From Ananas comosus (taxonomy: Eukaryota > Streptophyta > Magnoliopsida > Poales > Bromeliaceae), in contig NC_033632.1 of NCBI RefSeq assembly GCF_001540865.1, positions 1,339,220 to 1,403,219 on the forward strand: a stretch of 64,000 bases of DNA, written 5' to 3'. Of this stretch, positions 32,868-46,215 are shown one piece after another; the first letter of the stretch is position 1; each line of letters opens with the position of its first letter. A program made the position numbers and the translations under genes. The notes under the pieces were generated by a model, which did no database searches, was not told the DNA's origin, and was given only the letters and a program-made list of their open reading frames with translations.

Positions 32868-34850
32868 ATGAGCCCCAACTTTGACCTAGAAAGCGGATTA
32901 ATTGATCCGACAACAATTCCCCCACTCTCTCCCCCAATTCCCGTCGATCTGGAACCAGTTGATGGCTCCGAGATATTCCCGGATGGAGCCCTTAGCTACA
33001 TTAACCAGTTGTTAATGGAGGAGGACTTTGAGGACAAATTTGAGCGGTACCCCGACTATCCGGCCCTTCTTGCTGCTGCGGAGAAGCCATTCCTTGAGAT
33101 CCTCAGTGAGGAAAAGCACTTTCCCGAAAGCGACAACCATAGTAGTAGTACTAGTAGTGGTAGTGGTTGTGGTAGTGGTGATATTGTGGAGATAGAGAAT
33201 ACGTCCCCCTGTGATTCAATTGAGCATTTTGAACAAGAAAGTTGCCATCTTTATATCGATCATTCCTCCCATTCTTATTTCTCATCCGCGAACAACTCTG
33301 GGGGTATCATAGAAGGAGATCTTATTCAACAGAACCACCCAGTGGAGTTCCTTCCTGGTGATTTTAAGTCGGTGATTGATTTTGAGGCCAATGGCTTCTC
33401 TTTAGCTCAAGAAGTAGACGAAAAGACATTCAGTTTAGTCGAGAAGGAAGAGTATCGAGATCGTAGGGGGCACAAGAACACGCACATTGATGATTTGGAT
33501 TTGGAAGAAGAAAGGAGCAATAAGCAAGCGGCCGTAGACGGCTTGGAAGGTTTTCATCAATTGTTCTATGAGGTCTTACTATGTAATAGTGAGACTTGCC
33601 CTTTTCGAGGCGACAATGAGATGAGAAGTGTTCACGGCAGTCATCATTCTAAGGGAATGGGTAATCGAAAGGGCCGGCGGAAGAAGCAACCGAAGGGGGA
33701 TGGTGATGCTGTCGATCTTCAAACCCTTTTAATTCACTGCGCTCAGGCCGTGGCTGCTGATGACCGTCAGAGCGTGACTGAACTGTTGAAGCAGATTAGA
33801 CAACATTCGTCCCCCCGTGGAGATGCAAACCAGAGGTTGGCCCACTGCTTTTCCGACGGGCTCGAGGCGCGCCTCGCCGGCATGGGATGTGATGTGACGG
33901 GTTCCCTTGCAATGAAACAAATTCCTTGTGTCGATATGCTGAAGGCCTACCAGCTTTTCATGGGGGCATGCCCTTTTAAGAGGGCTTCTAGTTTCTTTTC
34001 GAATCATACAATTCTTGAGGCTTCTAAGGATGCAAGAGTGGTCCATATTATAGACTATGGCATATTCTACGGGTTCCAATGGCCGATCTTGATTCAGAAG
34101 CTCTCGGATCGACCAGGTGGTCCTCCAAGGATACGGATAACAGGTATTGATTTGCCCCAAACTGGTTTTCGCCCGACTGAGCGGATAGAGGACACAGGAC
34201 GACGGTTAGCTGATTATGCACGGAGATTCAACGTTCCTTTTGAGTTCCATGCCATTGCAGCCAACTGGGAGACTATAAGGGTTGAGGATGTTCGTATTGA
34301 GAAGGACGAACTTCTTGTCGTTTACTGCCTCTACCGTTTTAGGAATCTAATGGATGAGTCAGTAGTAGCTGATAGCCCAAGAGATAGAGTCCTACGCACG
34401 ATCAGAAAGATGAATCCAGATGTATTCATTCACGGGGTTGTGAATGGGACGCATAGCGGTCCCTTCTTCCTCACACGCTTCCGGGAAGCACTTTTCTATT
34501 TCCATACAATATTTGATATGCTCGAAGCTACCATTCCACGAGAGGACCCACACAGGATGCTTATCGAGAGTCTGATCTATGGGCAGGAGGCCATCAACGT
34601 AATCTCTTGCGAAGGGACTAAAAGGGTGGAGAGGCCGGAAACTTATAGGAAGTGGACCTCGAGAAACATTAGGGCGGGTTTTAGGCAGCTTTCTTTGAAC
34701 GCTGATTTAGTGAAGAAGGCGAGGAACATGGTGCGAGTGCTCTACCACAAGGACTTTGTTGTCGATGAGGGTAGTAATTGGTTGCTGCTTGGTTGGAAGG
34801 GGCGGATTGTCAATGCCCTCTCTACATGGAAACCCAATAATCGGTCCTAA
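32868..34850 (+). CDS. GRAS transcription factor, LISCL group (SCL9/14/33-like)
   Basis: A single uninterrupted 660-aa frame, as expected for mostly intronless GRAS genes. The N-terminal half is acidic and variable. It contains LSYINQLLMEEDFEDKFERY followed by YPALLAAAEKPFLEIL, the hallmark of LISCL-type scarecrow-like proteins (SCL14, SCL33), whose acidic N-termini act in transcriptional activation. The GRAS domain starts at about residue 280: LHRI (VDLQTLLIHCAQAVAADDR), VHIID (VVHIIDYGIFYGFQWPILIQ, about 390-409), a PFYRE-like region (FEFHAIAANWETIRVEDV) and SAW (NWLLLGWKGRIVNALSTWKP, about 638-657). The VHIID core is intact. SCL14 relatives act with TGA bZIP factors in detoxification responses. 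That role is family knowledge and not shown here. A frameshift-riddled copy lies at 46,216-48,184. Confidence 0.95.
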   Translation: MSPNFDLESGLIDPTTIPPLSPPIPVDLEPVDGSEIFPDGALSYINQLLMEEDFEDKFERYPDYPALLAAAEKPFLEILSEEKHFPESDNHSSSTSSGSGCGSGDIVEIENTSPCDSIEHFEQESCHLYIDHSSHSYFSSANNSGGIIEGDLIQQNHPVEFLPGDFKSVIDFEANGFSLAQEVDEKTFSLVEKEEYRDRRGHKNTHIDDLDLEEERSNKQAAVDGLEGFHQLFYEVLLCNSETCPFRGDNEMRSVHGSHHSKGMGNRKGRRKKQPKGDGDAVDLQTLLIHCAQAVAADDRQSVTELLKQIRQHSSPRGDANQRLAHCFSDGLEARLAGMGCDVTGSLAMKQIPCVDMLKAYQLFMGACPFKRASSFFSNHTILEASKDARVVHIIDYGIFYGFQWPILIQKLSDRPGGPPRIRITGIDLPQTGFRPTERIEDTGRRLADYARRFNVPFEFHAIAANWETIRVEDVRIEKDELLVVYCLYRFRNLMDESVVADSPRDRVLRTIRKMNPDVFIHGVVNGTHSGPFFLTRFREALFYFHTIFDMLEATIPREDPHRMLIESLIYGQEAINVISCEGTKRVERPETYRKWTSRNIRAGFRQLSLNADLVKKARNMVRVLYHKDFVVDEGSNWLLLGWKGRIVNALSTWKPNNRS

Positions 34851-35902
34851 TCTTTCGCTATATTAACTGCTGTAATATGCGCTTTTTGTTTTTATTTACA
34901 CTCATCTGAATTTCTGATTGCAAGATAACCGTGATCATCTCCATTGATGTTAGCTGGCCTTCGTTGTTTAATGGTTGAATCTTCTCTTGTTTATCATTTG
35001 CTTTTGAAGACCATATGCAATATTGGTTATAATATAGGATAGAAATTGGACTTTTATCTGATTAACACAATGGTAGAGATGTTTGGTAATCTAATGAATT
35101 TTCCTTTTTTTTTCCTTTTTATTTTGGTTTTTTAGGAATAAAAATTTGGGTCATACAGGAAACGAAAATTCTGTCAGTTTTGCACAAGGGCAAAGTAATT
35201 CGGTGATATAATACAAGGTCTTAGGAGAAGGAAAGGACGGTTTGGTTACAACCTAGGTTTAAAAGCTTTTGAGCAATGCTTTTATTACCTCGTATGGGAC
35301 AGCGCCTCTATGGCGTTGAGATGTGAACTAACCAGCATGCACTATCTGCATGATTGCAAACACACCAGAAAGAAAATTTAAGATCTGATATAATAATATT
35401 TAAAGTTTTTATCTCGTTTGCCAGTGGAAAATTAGTGAAAAACTAATGAAAAAATGGTTCTTCTTTGAAATCTTCTATTAAGCACTTCGTTCCTGTCCAG
35501 AGAGATTCTATGAAAACACTATCGGAACAGAGATGTTCGAAGAAACAACTTTCTCATGTAAATACTTCCAACGAACTTTCCCAGTGAAGCCAAAATAAAA
35601 ACAGTAATTTGCTGACTCCAAAGTTCATTTCAGCTTCACAGAGCAACGGATCTTTCATTTGCTACAATACTAAACCGCTGCTTCTCAAAGAACAAGGCAA
35701 TGAAAACACACTAGCTATAAAACAACCATAAACAACCATAGGCAATTTTGAAATATTAGCGTATGGTAGCATTCAATAATCACTTTTAATTCCCTCTCCA
35801 TATTATAGGTAATAATTGGCTGGGTTCATCAGATTAAAACTACAGTAATGACCAACTTTATGCAATCTGAGTAACCTATGTACGCCATAATTAAGGGCCT
35901 AA
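34851..35902. other. Convergent intergenic region / 3' UTRs
   Basis: About 1 kb between the GRAS stop and the stop of the convergent Rossmann-protein gene. No other feature seen. It is duplicated with errors at 48,185-49,257. Confidence 0.6.
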
Positions 35903-38767
<2,865 letters not shown>

Positions 38768-38845
38768 ATGAGCGGCGCAGGATCGCCGGACTTCTTCTAC
38801 CGCGAGGCCCAGCGTCTCGGCTACGTCGCCCGCTCCGCCTTCAAG

Positions 38846-38883
<38 letters not shown>

Positions 38884-40712
38884 GATTTGGGTTTTCTCTC
38901 TTTTTATAGACATGAATCGTCGCTTCTCTCGCAGCTTCTACAGATTCAGAAGCAGTTCAAGTTGATAACACCAGGGTCCTCCGTTCTCGACCTCGGTTGC
39001 GCTCCTGGAGCTTGGCTTCAGGTACCTCCTATCCATTTAATATCTGATTTTAAGTGTAATAATCACATAACCCTTGGAGTAGGGTTTGCAATTTCACGTT
39101 ATGTCGGAACAAAAAGGTGAGATTTTTAGCTATGTTATCTATAGGTGGCGTGCCAAAACTTGGGTCCTATCGAGAAGGGCGGGTCGGTTGTGGGTGTTGA
39201 TGTGAAGGTCAGTGTGAATATATATGATACTAAATTCGATGAAAGAGAATAGCAAATTGCGTTTCATAATGATTTGGTTGTTTTTGATTTGATTCTTTGT
39301 GTTGCAGAGCAGAGGGTGAAGGTTCCTTCTGCTCACTGCGACTCGAGAGTGAGAACTGTGTGTGCCGATGTGATGAGTCTACTGAAGGGGCAAGCGAGGG
39401 CGTTGTCTCCTCAGGTATGATCTTCGGAGGCCTATTCTTTGGATTATGTTCTTTTATTGTGGAATTTTTCGGTTTATTTGAATTTTGTTTATACACGCAT
39501 TGTTGCACATTAGCTACTTAGCCAGTTTTTCATGCATCCAACAGGCAATTTGTTAAATGTTGTGTCAATTTTCCTGTATCGATCGTCAATATAGAATTTT
39601 AGATGGTTCGTCAGAGTACATTTATTTATTTATGTGGTGAAGAACCAGAACTGATCATCAACAAAGATGTTATTTGCAAGCTTATATCTTTTTACATTCA
39701 TTTGTTTTGGTCGGAAGAAAAATGCTGTCTTTTCCTCTATACTATCTGATTTGCATTAATTTGCGGTGTAGTTTTCTTTTATCACCTTACTGTAGTTTAT
39801 CAAGAAAGCATGCTTGAGACCTCAACAATAGGAGAGTCGAGCCTTCAACTTAACACTTAGTAGAAGATCTATTAGCATACATCTACTCTGTTCTTCTTGG
39901 ACTCCAAACACTAAGTTCTTATTTACTCAACGGCACTTATGTCGAAGGCCTAACGAGACCAAGTTGCTGCCTCTGATTTACAATGATCCTTTTCTCTTCC
40001 AGGAAAGGGGCTTCTCTGTGATACTATCAGATATGTGTCCTGCAGTTTCAGGAATCACAACAAAAGATGCTGCTTTATCGTGTGAATTAGGGATGCGAGC
40101 AATCTCATTGGCTGTCGGAAAACTAAATACTCCCAATTTATCAGATAACACTGTGGTAGAGAAGTTTCTAAGTATCACGGATCCTGATCCAGACGAGGAT
40201 GGTGTTCTCCGACGCGGGGGAAACCTTGTGATCAAGTTTCTAGAGAACGAGGATGTGCAAGGTCATTATTATCCCTTCTAAGGAGCACATTTGATTTCTT
40301 CTATGATTATTTTGCCAAAGTGTCCACTTTTCTGCTTTATTTGTTTTGTAACTTTGGACCAAAATCATTTCTTGTGAATTAAATGCCCCTAGCAGAAAAT
40401 CTTTGATGCATCATTCAACACAAGGAGTGCTAGGGTTATTTCAATCCATGAAGAAATACCTTGTTTTCAAAATAGCGGAAAAAAATGAAAAAAAAAAGAG
40501 CCTGAAGACAAAAGCAGATTGATCAAATCCCCTGTTTTCAGTTTCTGTACATTGAACTGTAGCTATAATGTATTGGGTTTCTTCTTATTGGAATGGCTGC
40601 AGGATTTGGTAAACTTTGCAAATTGAAGTTCAAGAATGTATCATGGTTGAGGCCGAAGGCGACGAGATCGTGCTCGAAAGAGATTTATCTGATATGCCAA
40701 GGTTTGCGGTAG
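38768..40712 (+). CDS. FtsJ/RrmJ-type 2'-O-ribose rRNA methyltransferase (MRM2-like)
   Basis: Six exons (38,768-38,845; 38,935-39,021; 39,145-39,207; 39,313-39,414; 40,003-40,261; 40,603-40,712) join to 699 nt, 232 aa. The protein opens with DFFYREAQRLGYVARSAFK and contains SAM motif I VLDLGCAPGAWLQ (43-55). The RrmJ catalytic tetrad K-D-K-E is readable as K26, D120 (LSDMCP), K188 (NLVIKFLE) and E223 (KEIYLIC). Length and order match the bacterial RrmJ and mitochondrial MRM2 group, which methylates a uridine in the large-subunit rRNA A-loop. Organelle targeting is uncertain because no clear presequence precedes the domain. Exon 4 requires the acceptor at 39,311-39,312 rather than the AG five bases earlier, which would introduce a stop. 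Confidence 0.93.
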
Positions 40713-41423
40713 AACCAATTACTGTGATTTATTTAGAAAATTTTGTTGTTTTAAGATAAGATAACTAGGAGTTCTCTACCAAATGCACAAGTTCTGATGG
40801 CCCTCGTAAGCATCAATTGAGCTTGATATCCCAGTGTTATTTATATAATTTGCTTAACAATTTGCCAGATTAAAAAAAAAAAAAACTGTTTAGAACTAAG
40901 AGGTAGGCTAGAATACTTTTAGAATCACTTCTCCGTCATTTCCCGTGCGTTAAATAAACATTTTCTAGGATATTTGAATTTTTCATGTTTCAAATTTCAT
41001 AATTTTTCAATATTGTTGGTCCGAGTCTTCTAGTGGTCCAAATATTGAGAACTTTTAATGGCAAAAATTTAAGATGAATTTGATAACTTTCGATTACTAA
41101 ATAAATGATATCGTAAAATTTGGTTTTTAAAAATTATAAATTGTGTCAATCTTATAGTTGGAAGCCACGTGGAAGTGAAGTGCTTTGTTTCTTGTAGAGT
41201 CGTGTTGCATGTGTTTGTATAGTCGTGGCCATTGGTGATGAAGAATACATAGTGATGGGCCAATACGTAGGTGGACCTGCTTTTTGACCCGGGTCAATGA
41301 ACCTAGTCCAAGTCCACTAACATACATGGGCCGGGCCCACCGTTCAGGGAATCCCATGCGCATAACTCCACCAATTGGTCGGTCTGTTGGGGCCCACCGC
41401 ATCTTCATATCCGCCGTACACGT

Positions 41424-41427
<4 letters not shown>
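40713..41427. other. FtsJ-like gene 3' flank with a decayed family-B MITE
   Basis: 40,905-41,160 shows 'ggtaggctagaatacttt', 'tttcatg.ttcaaatttcataatttttc' and 'cgattactaaataaatgatatcg', the family-B order, without an intact right TIR. The segment ends at a breakpoint after 'ccgccgtacacgtgtca', where a (GA)n tract begins the artefact block. Confidence 0.55.
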
Positions 41428-41458
<31 letters not shown>

Positions 41459-44000
41459 AAACCCAAAAGAGAGAAAAATATCTGTACTTAGCAGCGAAGA
41501 GAGCGTCGAAGATGTCTAAGTCTTCGTCAAGTTCAACTATTGTGGTCCCAGGAGGCAAGAGCTGGAGCCAACGCGAGGACCTCGAACCGAAGTCCATGGA
41601 GGATAGGTAAATTATAGACTAAAATTCACATTATTAGTGTATTGGGAACCTCATCCCAAACGTTAAAGTGCAATACAGCCTTGTTTTTCCACTCTAAAAA
41701 TCGATACAATAGATATCCACCGCACGGTTTTGAACCCAGGATAGCTCTTCCCGCCCAGCCAACACCCACAACTACACTTCCAGTCACACTTATATATACT
41801 ATGATTTAAGCTACTTTCTCTTATCGTTTAACGCAAAGTATTACTAAACCAACAAAAACTAAACTAAGAAACACAACGTCTCGTCTCCCACTTCCAAGGA
41901 AGACGAGTGACGCTGAGCTCTCACTCTTGACACACACGGCTACACTACTCAGATGACTTCCCCGTTCGCTCCCGCAACAGAGGAGTCCATACTAGAAGCC
42001 TCCGGATAAGAAACCTAATACAAGAAAATAACACCTTAAAAAGCCAAATAAACTTAAAACAAATATGTGCGTAACAACGTGTAATCGATGAATCGGTCAA
42101 AAAGTACGTAGGTTGTCCGTTAAACAATTTACAACACAGTTAAAAGGACATAGCTAGCAGTTATATCTTAAAATCTACCAAGCAGTCTCATGTAAATAAA
42201 TAAATACACCACTTCTTGGTCTTGACTAGTAGTTGTTTCTACAATAAACGTTCGAATATAGAAAAATGTAAGTAAACAAAACCAGCCTTCTTTTTACGAC
42301 AGAAAAGGAGATATGATAGACTAAACGTAATTAAACGCCACATCAAAAGAAAATAGTGGAATGACATCAAATAGTTCTTTCGTACGAACTCTGGAGTTGT
42401 TATCCTCTCAGCTCGGAAGTTGAATTGTGAATCATCTTCTAGATAATCGTATGTAGATGAGACAAGAAGAACCTGAGGTTTGTGATTCAAGAATAAATGA
42501 GTTGCCGTGAATACAGCTTCCGGATTGCTCTGGTTCAACGACGGAGACTAAATGTTACTAGGAAAAGAGAAGGTCCTTTCCCCGAAGAGACACTATGATA
42601 GTCTATACACAGGACGTCAAAGTCCTTAGTGTTGTTTTCTACGACGAAATAGCACACTTAATCCCTACGCTCGTTAGAGTAACCGACAGCCTTTTGATTT
42701 ATGAGGGTTAAATAGTCTATTGTGACACCATCTCTTCAAAGATTCATAGTGCCTAGGACTAGGTCTGCTCCTACCACAAGAGGCTGCGCCCCCTTTGGAA
42801 CACTAGTTCAAAGATCTCTTGCTCCTACACGTTCCAGTAATAATAGGGAAGATTCCTCGTGTAAACTAAAGAAGATACTAATAAAACGGTTTCACAGGTG
42901 AAAAGACGAAATAAACAAAACATTGAAACCTGGTTTTAGTAAAGAACACTTAATTTACGGGGATCGTCTTTTAGAAACTACGTAGTAAGTTGTGTTCCTC
43001 ACGATCCCAATAAAGTTAGGTACTTCTTTATGGAACAAAAGTTTTATCGCCTTTTTTTACTTTTTTTTTTCTCGGACTTCTGTTTTCGTCTAACTAGTTT
43101 AGGGGACAAAAGTCAAAGACATGTAACTTGACATCGATATTACATAACCCAAAGAAGAATAACCTTACCGACGTCCTAAACCATTTGAAACGTTTAACTT
43201 CAAGTTCTTACATAGTACCAACTCCGGCTTCCGCTGCTCTAGCACGAGCTTTCTCTAAATAGACTATACGGTTCCAAACGCCATCTTGGTTAATGACACT
43301 AAATAAATCTTTTAAAACAACAAAATTCTATTCTATTGATCCTCAAGAGATGGTTTACGTGTTCAAGACTACCGGGAGCATTCGTAGTTAACTCGAACTA
43401 TAGGGTCACAATAAATATATTAAACGAATTGTTAAACGGTCTAATTTTTTTTTTTTTTGACAAATCTTGATTCTCCATCCGATCTTATGAAAATCTTAGT
43501 GAAGAGGCAGTAAAGGGCACGCAATTTATTTGTAAAAGATCCTATAAACTTAAAAAGTACAAAGTTTAAAGTATTAAAAAGTTATAACAACCAGGCTCAG
43601 AAGATCACCAGGTTTATAACTCTTGAAAATTACCGTTTTTAAATTCTACTTAAACTATTGAAAGCTAATGATTTATTTACTATAGCATTTTAAACCAAAA
43701 ATTTTTAATATTTAACACAGTTAGAATATCAACCTTCGGTGCACCTTCACTTCACGAAACAAAGAACATCTCAGCACAACGTACACAAACATATCAGCAC
43801 CGGTAACCACTACTTCTTATGTATCACTACCCGGTTATGCATCCACCTGGACGAAAAACTGGGCCCAGTTACTTGGATCAGGTTCAGGTGATTGTATGTA
43901 CCCGGCCCGGGTGGCAAGTCCCTTAGGGTACGCGTATTGAGGTGGTTAACCAGCCAGACAACCCCGGGTGGCGTAGAAGTATAGGCGGCATGTGCACAGT
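41428..44000. other. Assembly artefact: base-by-base complement of 38,855-41,427
   Basis: Every segment checked equals the unreversed complement of the base 2,573 positions earlier. Copy 42,541 'acggagacta' corresponds to source 39,968 'tgcctctgat'. Copy 43,201 'caagttctta' corresponds to source 40,628 'gttcaagaat'. Copy 41,521 'tcttcgtcaa' corresponds to source 38,948 'agaagcagtt'. No indels were seen over about 2.57 kb. The block therefore spells the FtsJ-like gene from intron 1 onward with polarity reversed, which no biological rearrangement produces. All open frames here are meaningless. Confidence 0.97.
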
Positions 44001-45166
44001 AGAGAGGGGAGGTGGCTAAGGGAAGGGCGGTTGTTGGTGGGGTGGGCTCAGGGGCTGCGTTTTTTGGTTAGGTTTCTCCGTATATATATATATATAATAA
44101 TACACCATTAAAATACGCGGCTGGAGAGGTAAAGATTTATAAATGTTTTTTTTTTTGGTGAGGAGACTTTAAAAAAAGAAAAAAAGAAAAAACTCCGCCT
44201 CAAAGTTTAGAGAGCCGGAGAAGGTGCGCCAAAGGGCGCGCGAGTGGCGGTTAAAAAGGGATCGGTTGACGTACGGCGGTGCACCGCAAGGGTCGACCGA
44301 AGGTGGCGTGTTACGGGGGAGCACAATACTATGACGTGGACTTGGGCCAGATACCCGGCCTGTTGTAATATTTTCGAGTTGGCTGAATAAGATATAATAA
44401 TAAATGTTATTAGCGATTATTGTAAAAAATTTTTATAAATGACGTCTTTTTGGTTAACTTAAGTACATTCGACGAAAAAAAAAAAAAAACCCGCGATGGT
44501 ACCTCGAAGTAAATTACGGTTTTCTTTCCCATAAAAGATTATAGAATGATTTAATATGAGTAACTTTTTGTTTTTTATTAAGGTCAACTATGTTCTTTGG
44601 AGTGTTATCTCATTAACTAAATCTTGATCATGTATTATTCAGAAAAGATTTATTCGGTATTAAACGTCTAACTAAATTTTGTACTCTTATATATATATAT
44701 ATCTCAACCGCTCAACTAGATCCTATGAAAATGTTCATAGTAGGAGTTCAACGATAGTGGAAAAATCGGTAATCTAGTTTGTAATAAAGTGGATGGTGGT
44801 GGATGGGGGTAGTAGAGTTGGAGGGTAGAGAGGTAGGTTCCCGATCTTTGTGTGTTCGTAGTGAATCCACTATGAACATTTTCATAGGATCTAGTAGAGA
44901 GATAGAGATATATATATATATACTCAACCTGACCCGATGATAATCATCGTTTTAGAGTAACAACGATAGTCAAAAAATCGGAAACCTAGTTGAGAAAAGT
45001 AATAAAGATTAGTAACCTAATTTATGATATTAAGTCACCCCTGGTGAGTTGAGATACCCCTGGTGAGTTGAGATTGACCGATTATAGTAATACTGGGATG
45101 TTAAAAAGTAGGTTCCCAATTTTTAAACTATTGTTTTTCTCGCAAAATGATAATTATCATAAGGTT

Positions 45167-45184
<18 letters not shown>
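44001..45184. other. Assembly artefact: complement of the unique downstream sequence
   Basis: This continues the complement block into sequence seen forward at about 54,805-55,800. Copy 44,101 'tacaccatta' complements to 'atgtggtaat' (forward near 54,908). 44,921 onward complements to 'gagttggactgg' (55,534). It includes a MITE insertion absent from the other versions. It ends in the central (AT)n tract. Confidence 0.93.
44711..44897. mobile_element. Family-D MITE, present only in this arm
   Basis: When complemented, it starts agttgatctaggatactttt and ends with the inverse, with the family-D core caccaccacctaccccca between. Neither the mirrored arm (45,446-45,498 is only an AT tract) nor the forward version (55,490-55,535) has it, so the insertion is polymorphic between the source molecules. 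Confidence 0.8.

Positions 45185-45200
<16 letters not shown>
45169..45200. repeat. (AT)n at the centre of an inverted repeat
   Basis: Arms flank the tract: ...taaggttgg to the left and ccaacctta... to the right. They stay complementary for about 1 kb in each direction apart from the MITE. Confidence 0.95.
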
Positions 45201-45202
<2 letters not shown>

Positions 45203-45445
45203 AACCTTATGATAATTATCATTTTGCGAGAAAAACAATAGTTTAAAAATTGGGAACCTACTTTTTAACATCCCAGTATTACTATAATCGGTCAATCTCA
45301 ACTCACCAGGGGTATCTCAACTCACCAGGGGTGACTTAATATCATAAATTAGGTTACTAATCTTTATTACTTTTCTCAACTAGGTTTCCGATTTTTAGAC
45401 TATCGTTGTTACTCTAAAACGATGATTATCATCGGGTCAGGTTGA

Positions 45446-45500
<55 letters not shown>

Positions 45501-46190
45501 AGTACAAAATTTAGTTAGACGTTTAATACCGAATAAATCTTTTCTGAATAATACATGATCAAGATTTAGTTAATGAGATAACACTCCAAAGAACATAGTT
45601 GACCTTAATAAAAAACAAAAAGTTACTCATATTAAATCATTCTATAATCTTTTATGGGAAAGAAAACCGTAATTTACTTCGAGGTACCATCTTTTTTTTT
45701 TTTTTTTTTTTTTTTTCGTCGAATGTACTTAAGTTAACCAAAAAGACGTCATTTATAAAAATTTTTTACAATAATCGCTAATAACATTTATTATTATATC
45801 TTATTCAGCCAACTCGAAAATATTACAACAGGCCGGGTATCTGGCCCAAGTCCACGTCATAGTATTGTGCTCCCCCGTAACACGCCACCTTCGGTCGACC
45901 CTTGCGGTGCACCGCCGTACGTCAACCGATCCCTTTTTAACCGCCACTCGCGCGCCCTTTGGCGCACCTTCTCCGGCTCTCTAAACTTTGAGGCGGAGTT
46001 TTTTCTTTTTTTCTTTTTTTAAAGTCTCCTCACCAAAAAAAAAAACATTTATAAATCTTTACCTCTCCAGCCGCGTATTTTAATGGTGTATTATTATATA
46101 TATATATATACGGAGAAACCTAACCAAAAAACGCAGCCCCTGAGCCCACCCCACCAACAACCGCCCTTCCCTTAGCCACCTCCCCTCTCT
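45185..46190. other. Assembly artefact: string reversal of the downstream sequence
   Basis: This is the reverse complement of 44,001-45,184 minus the MITE, which makes it the plain reversal of the true sequence. 46,131-46,190 read right to left gives 'tctctcccctccaccgattc', which is forward at about 54,806. Read backwards, it continues exactly from 41,427. Open frames here are meaningless. Confidence 0.95.
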
Positions 46191-46215
46191 NNNNNNNNNN
46201 NNNNNNNNNNNNNNN
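46191..46215. other. Assembly gap (25 N)
   Basis: Exactly 25 N between the reversed block and the noisy second copy. Confidence 0.98.

Noticed and set aside
41945..42538. Open frames on the minus strand (60-99 codons)
   Set aside because: They lie in the block that is an unreversed complement of real sequence, so the reading frames do not exist in any DNA molecule.
43999..46190. Biological long inverted repeat or hairpin (for example an siRNA locus)
   Set aside because: The arms are complementary to each other, but both are written with wrong polarity relative to the forward copy at 54,805, so the palindrome belongs to the artefact.
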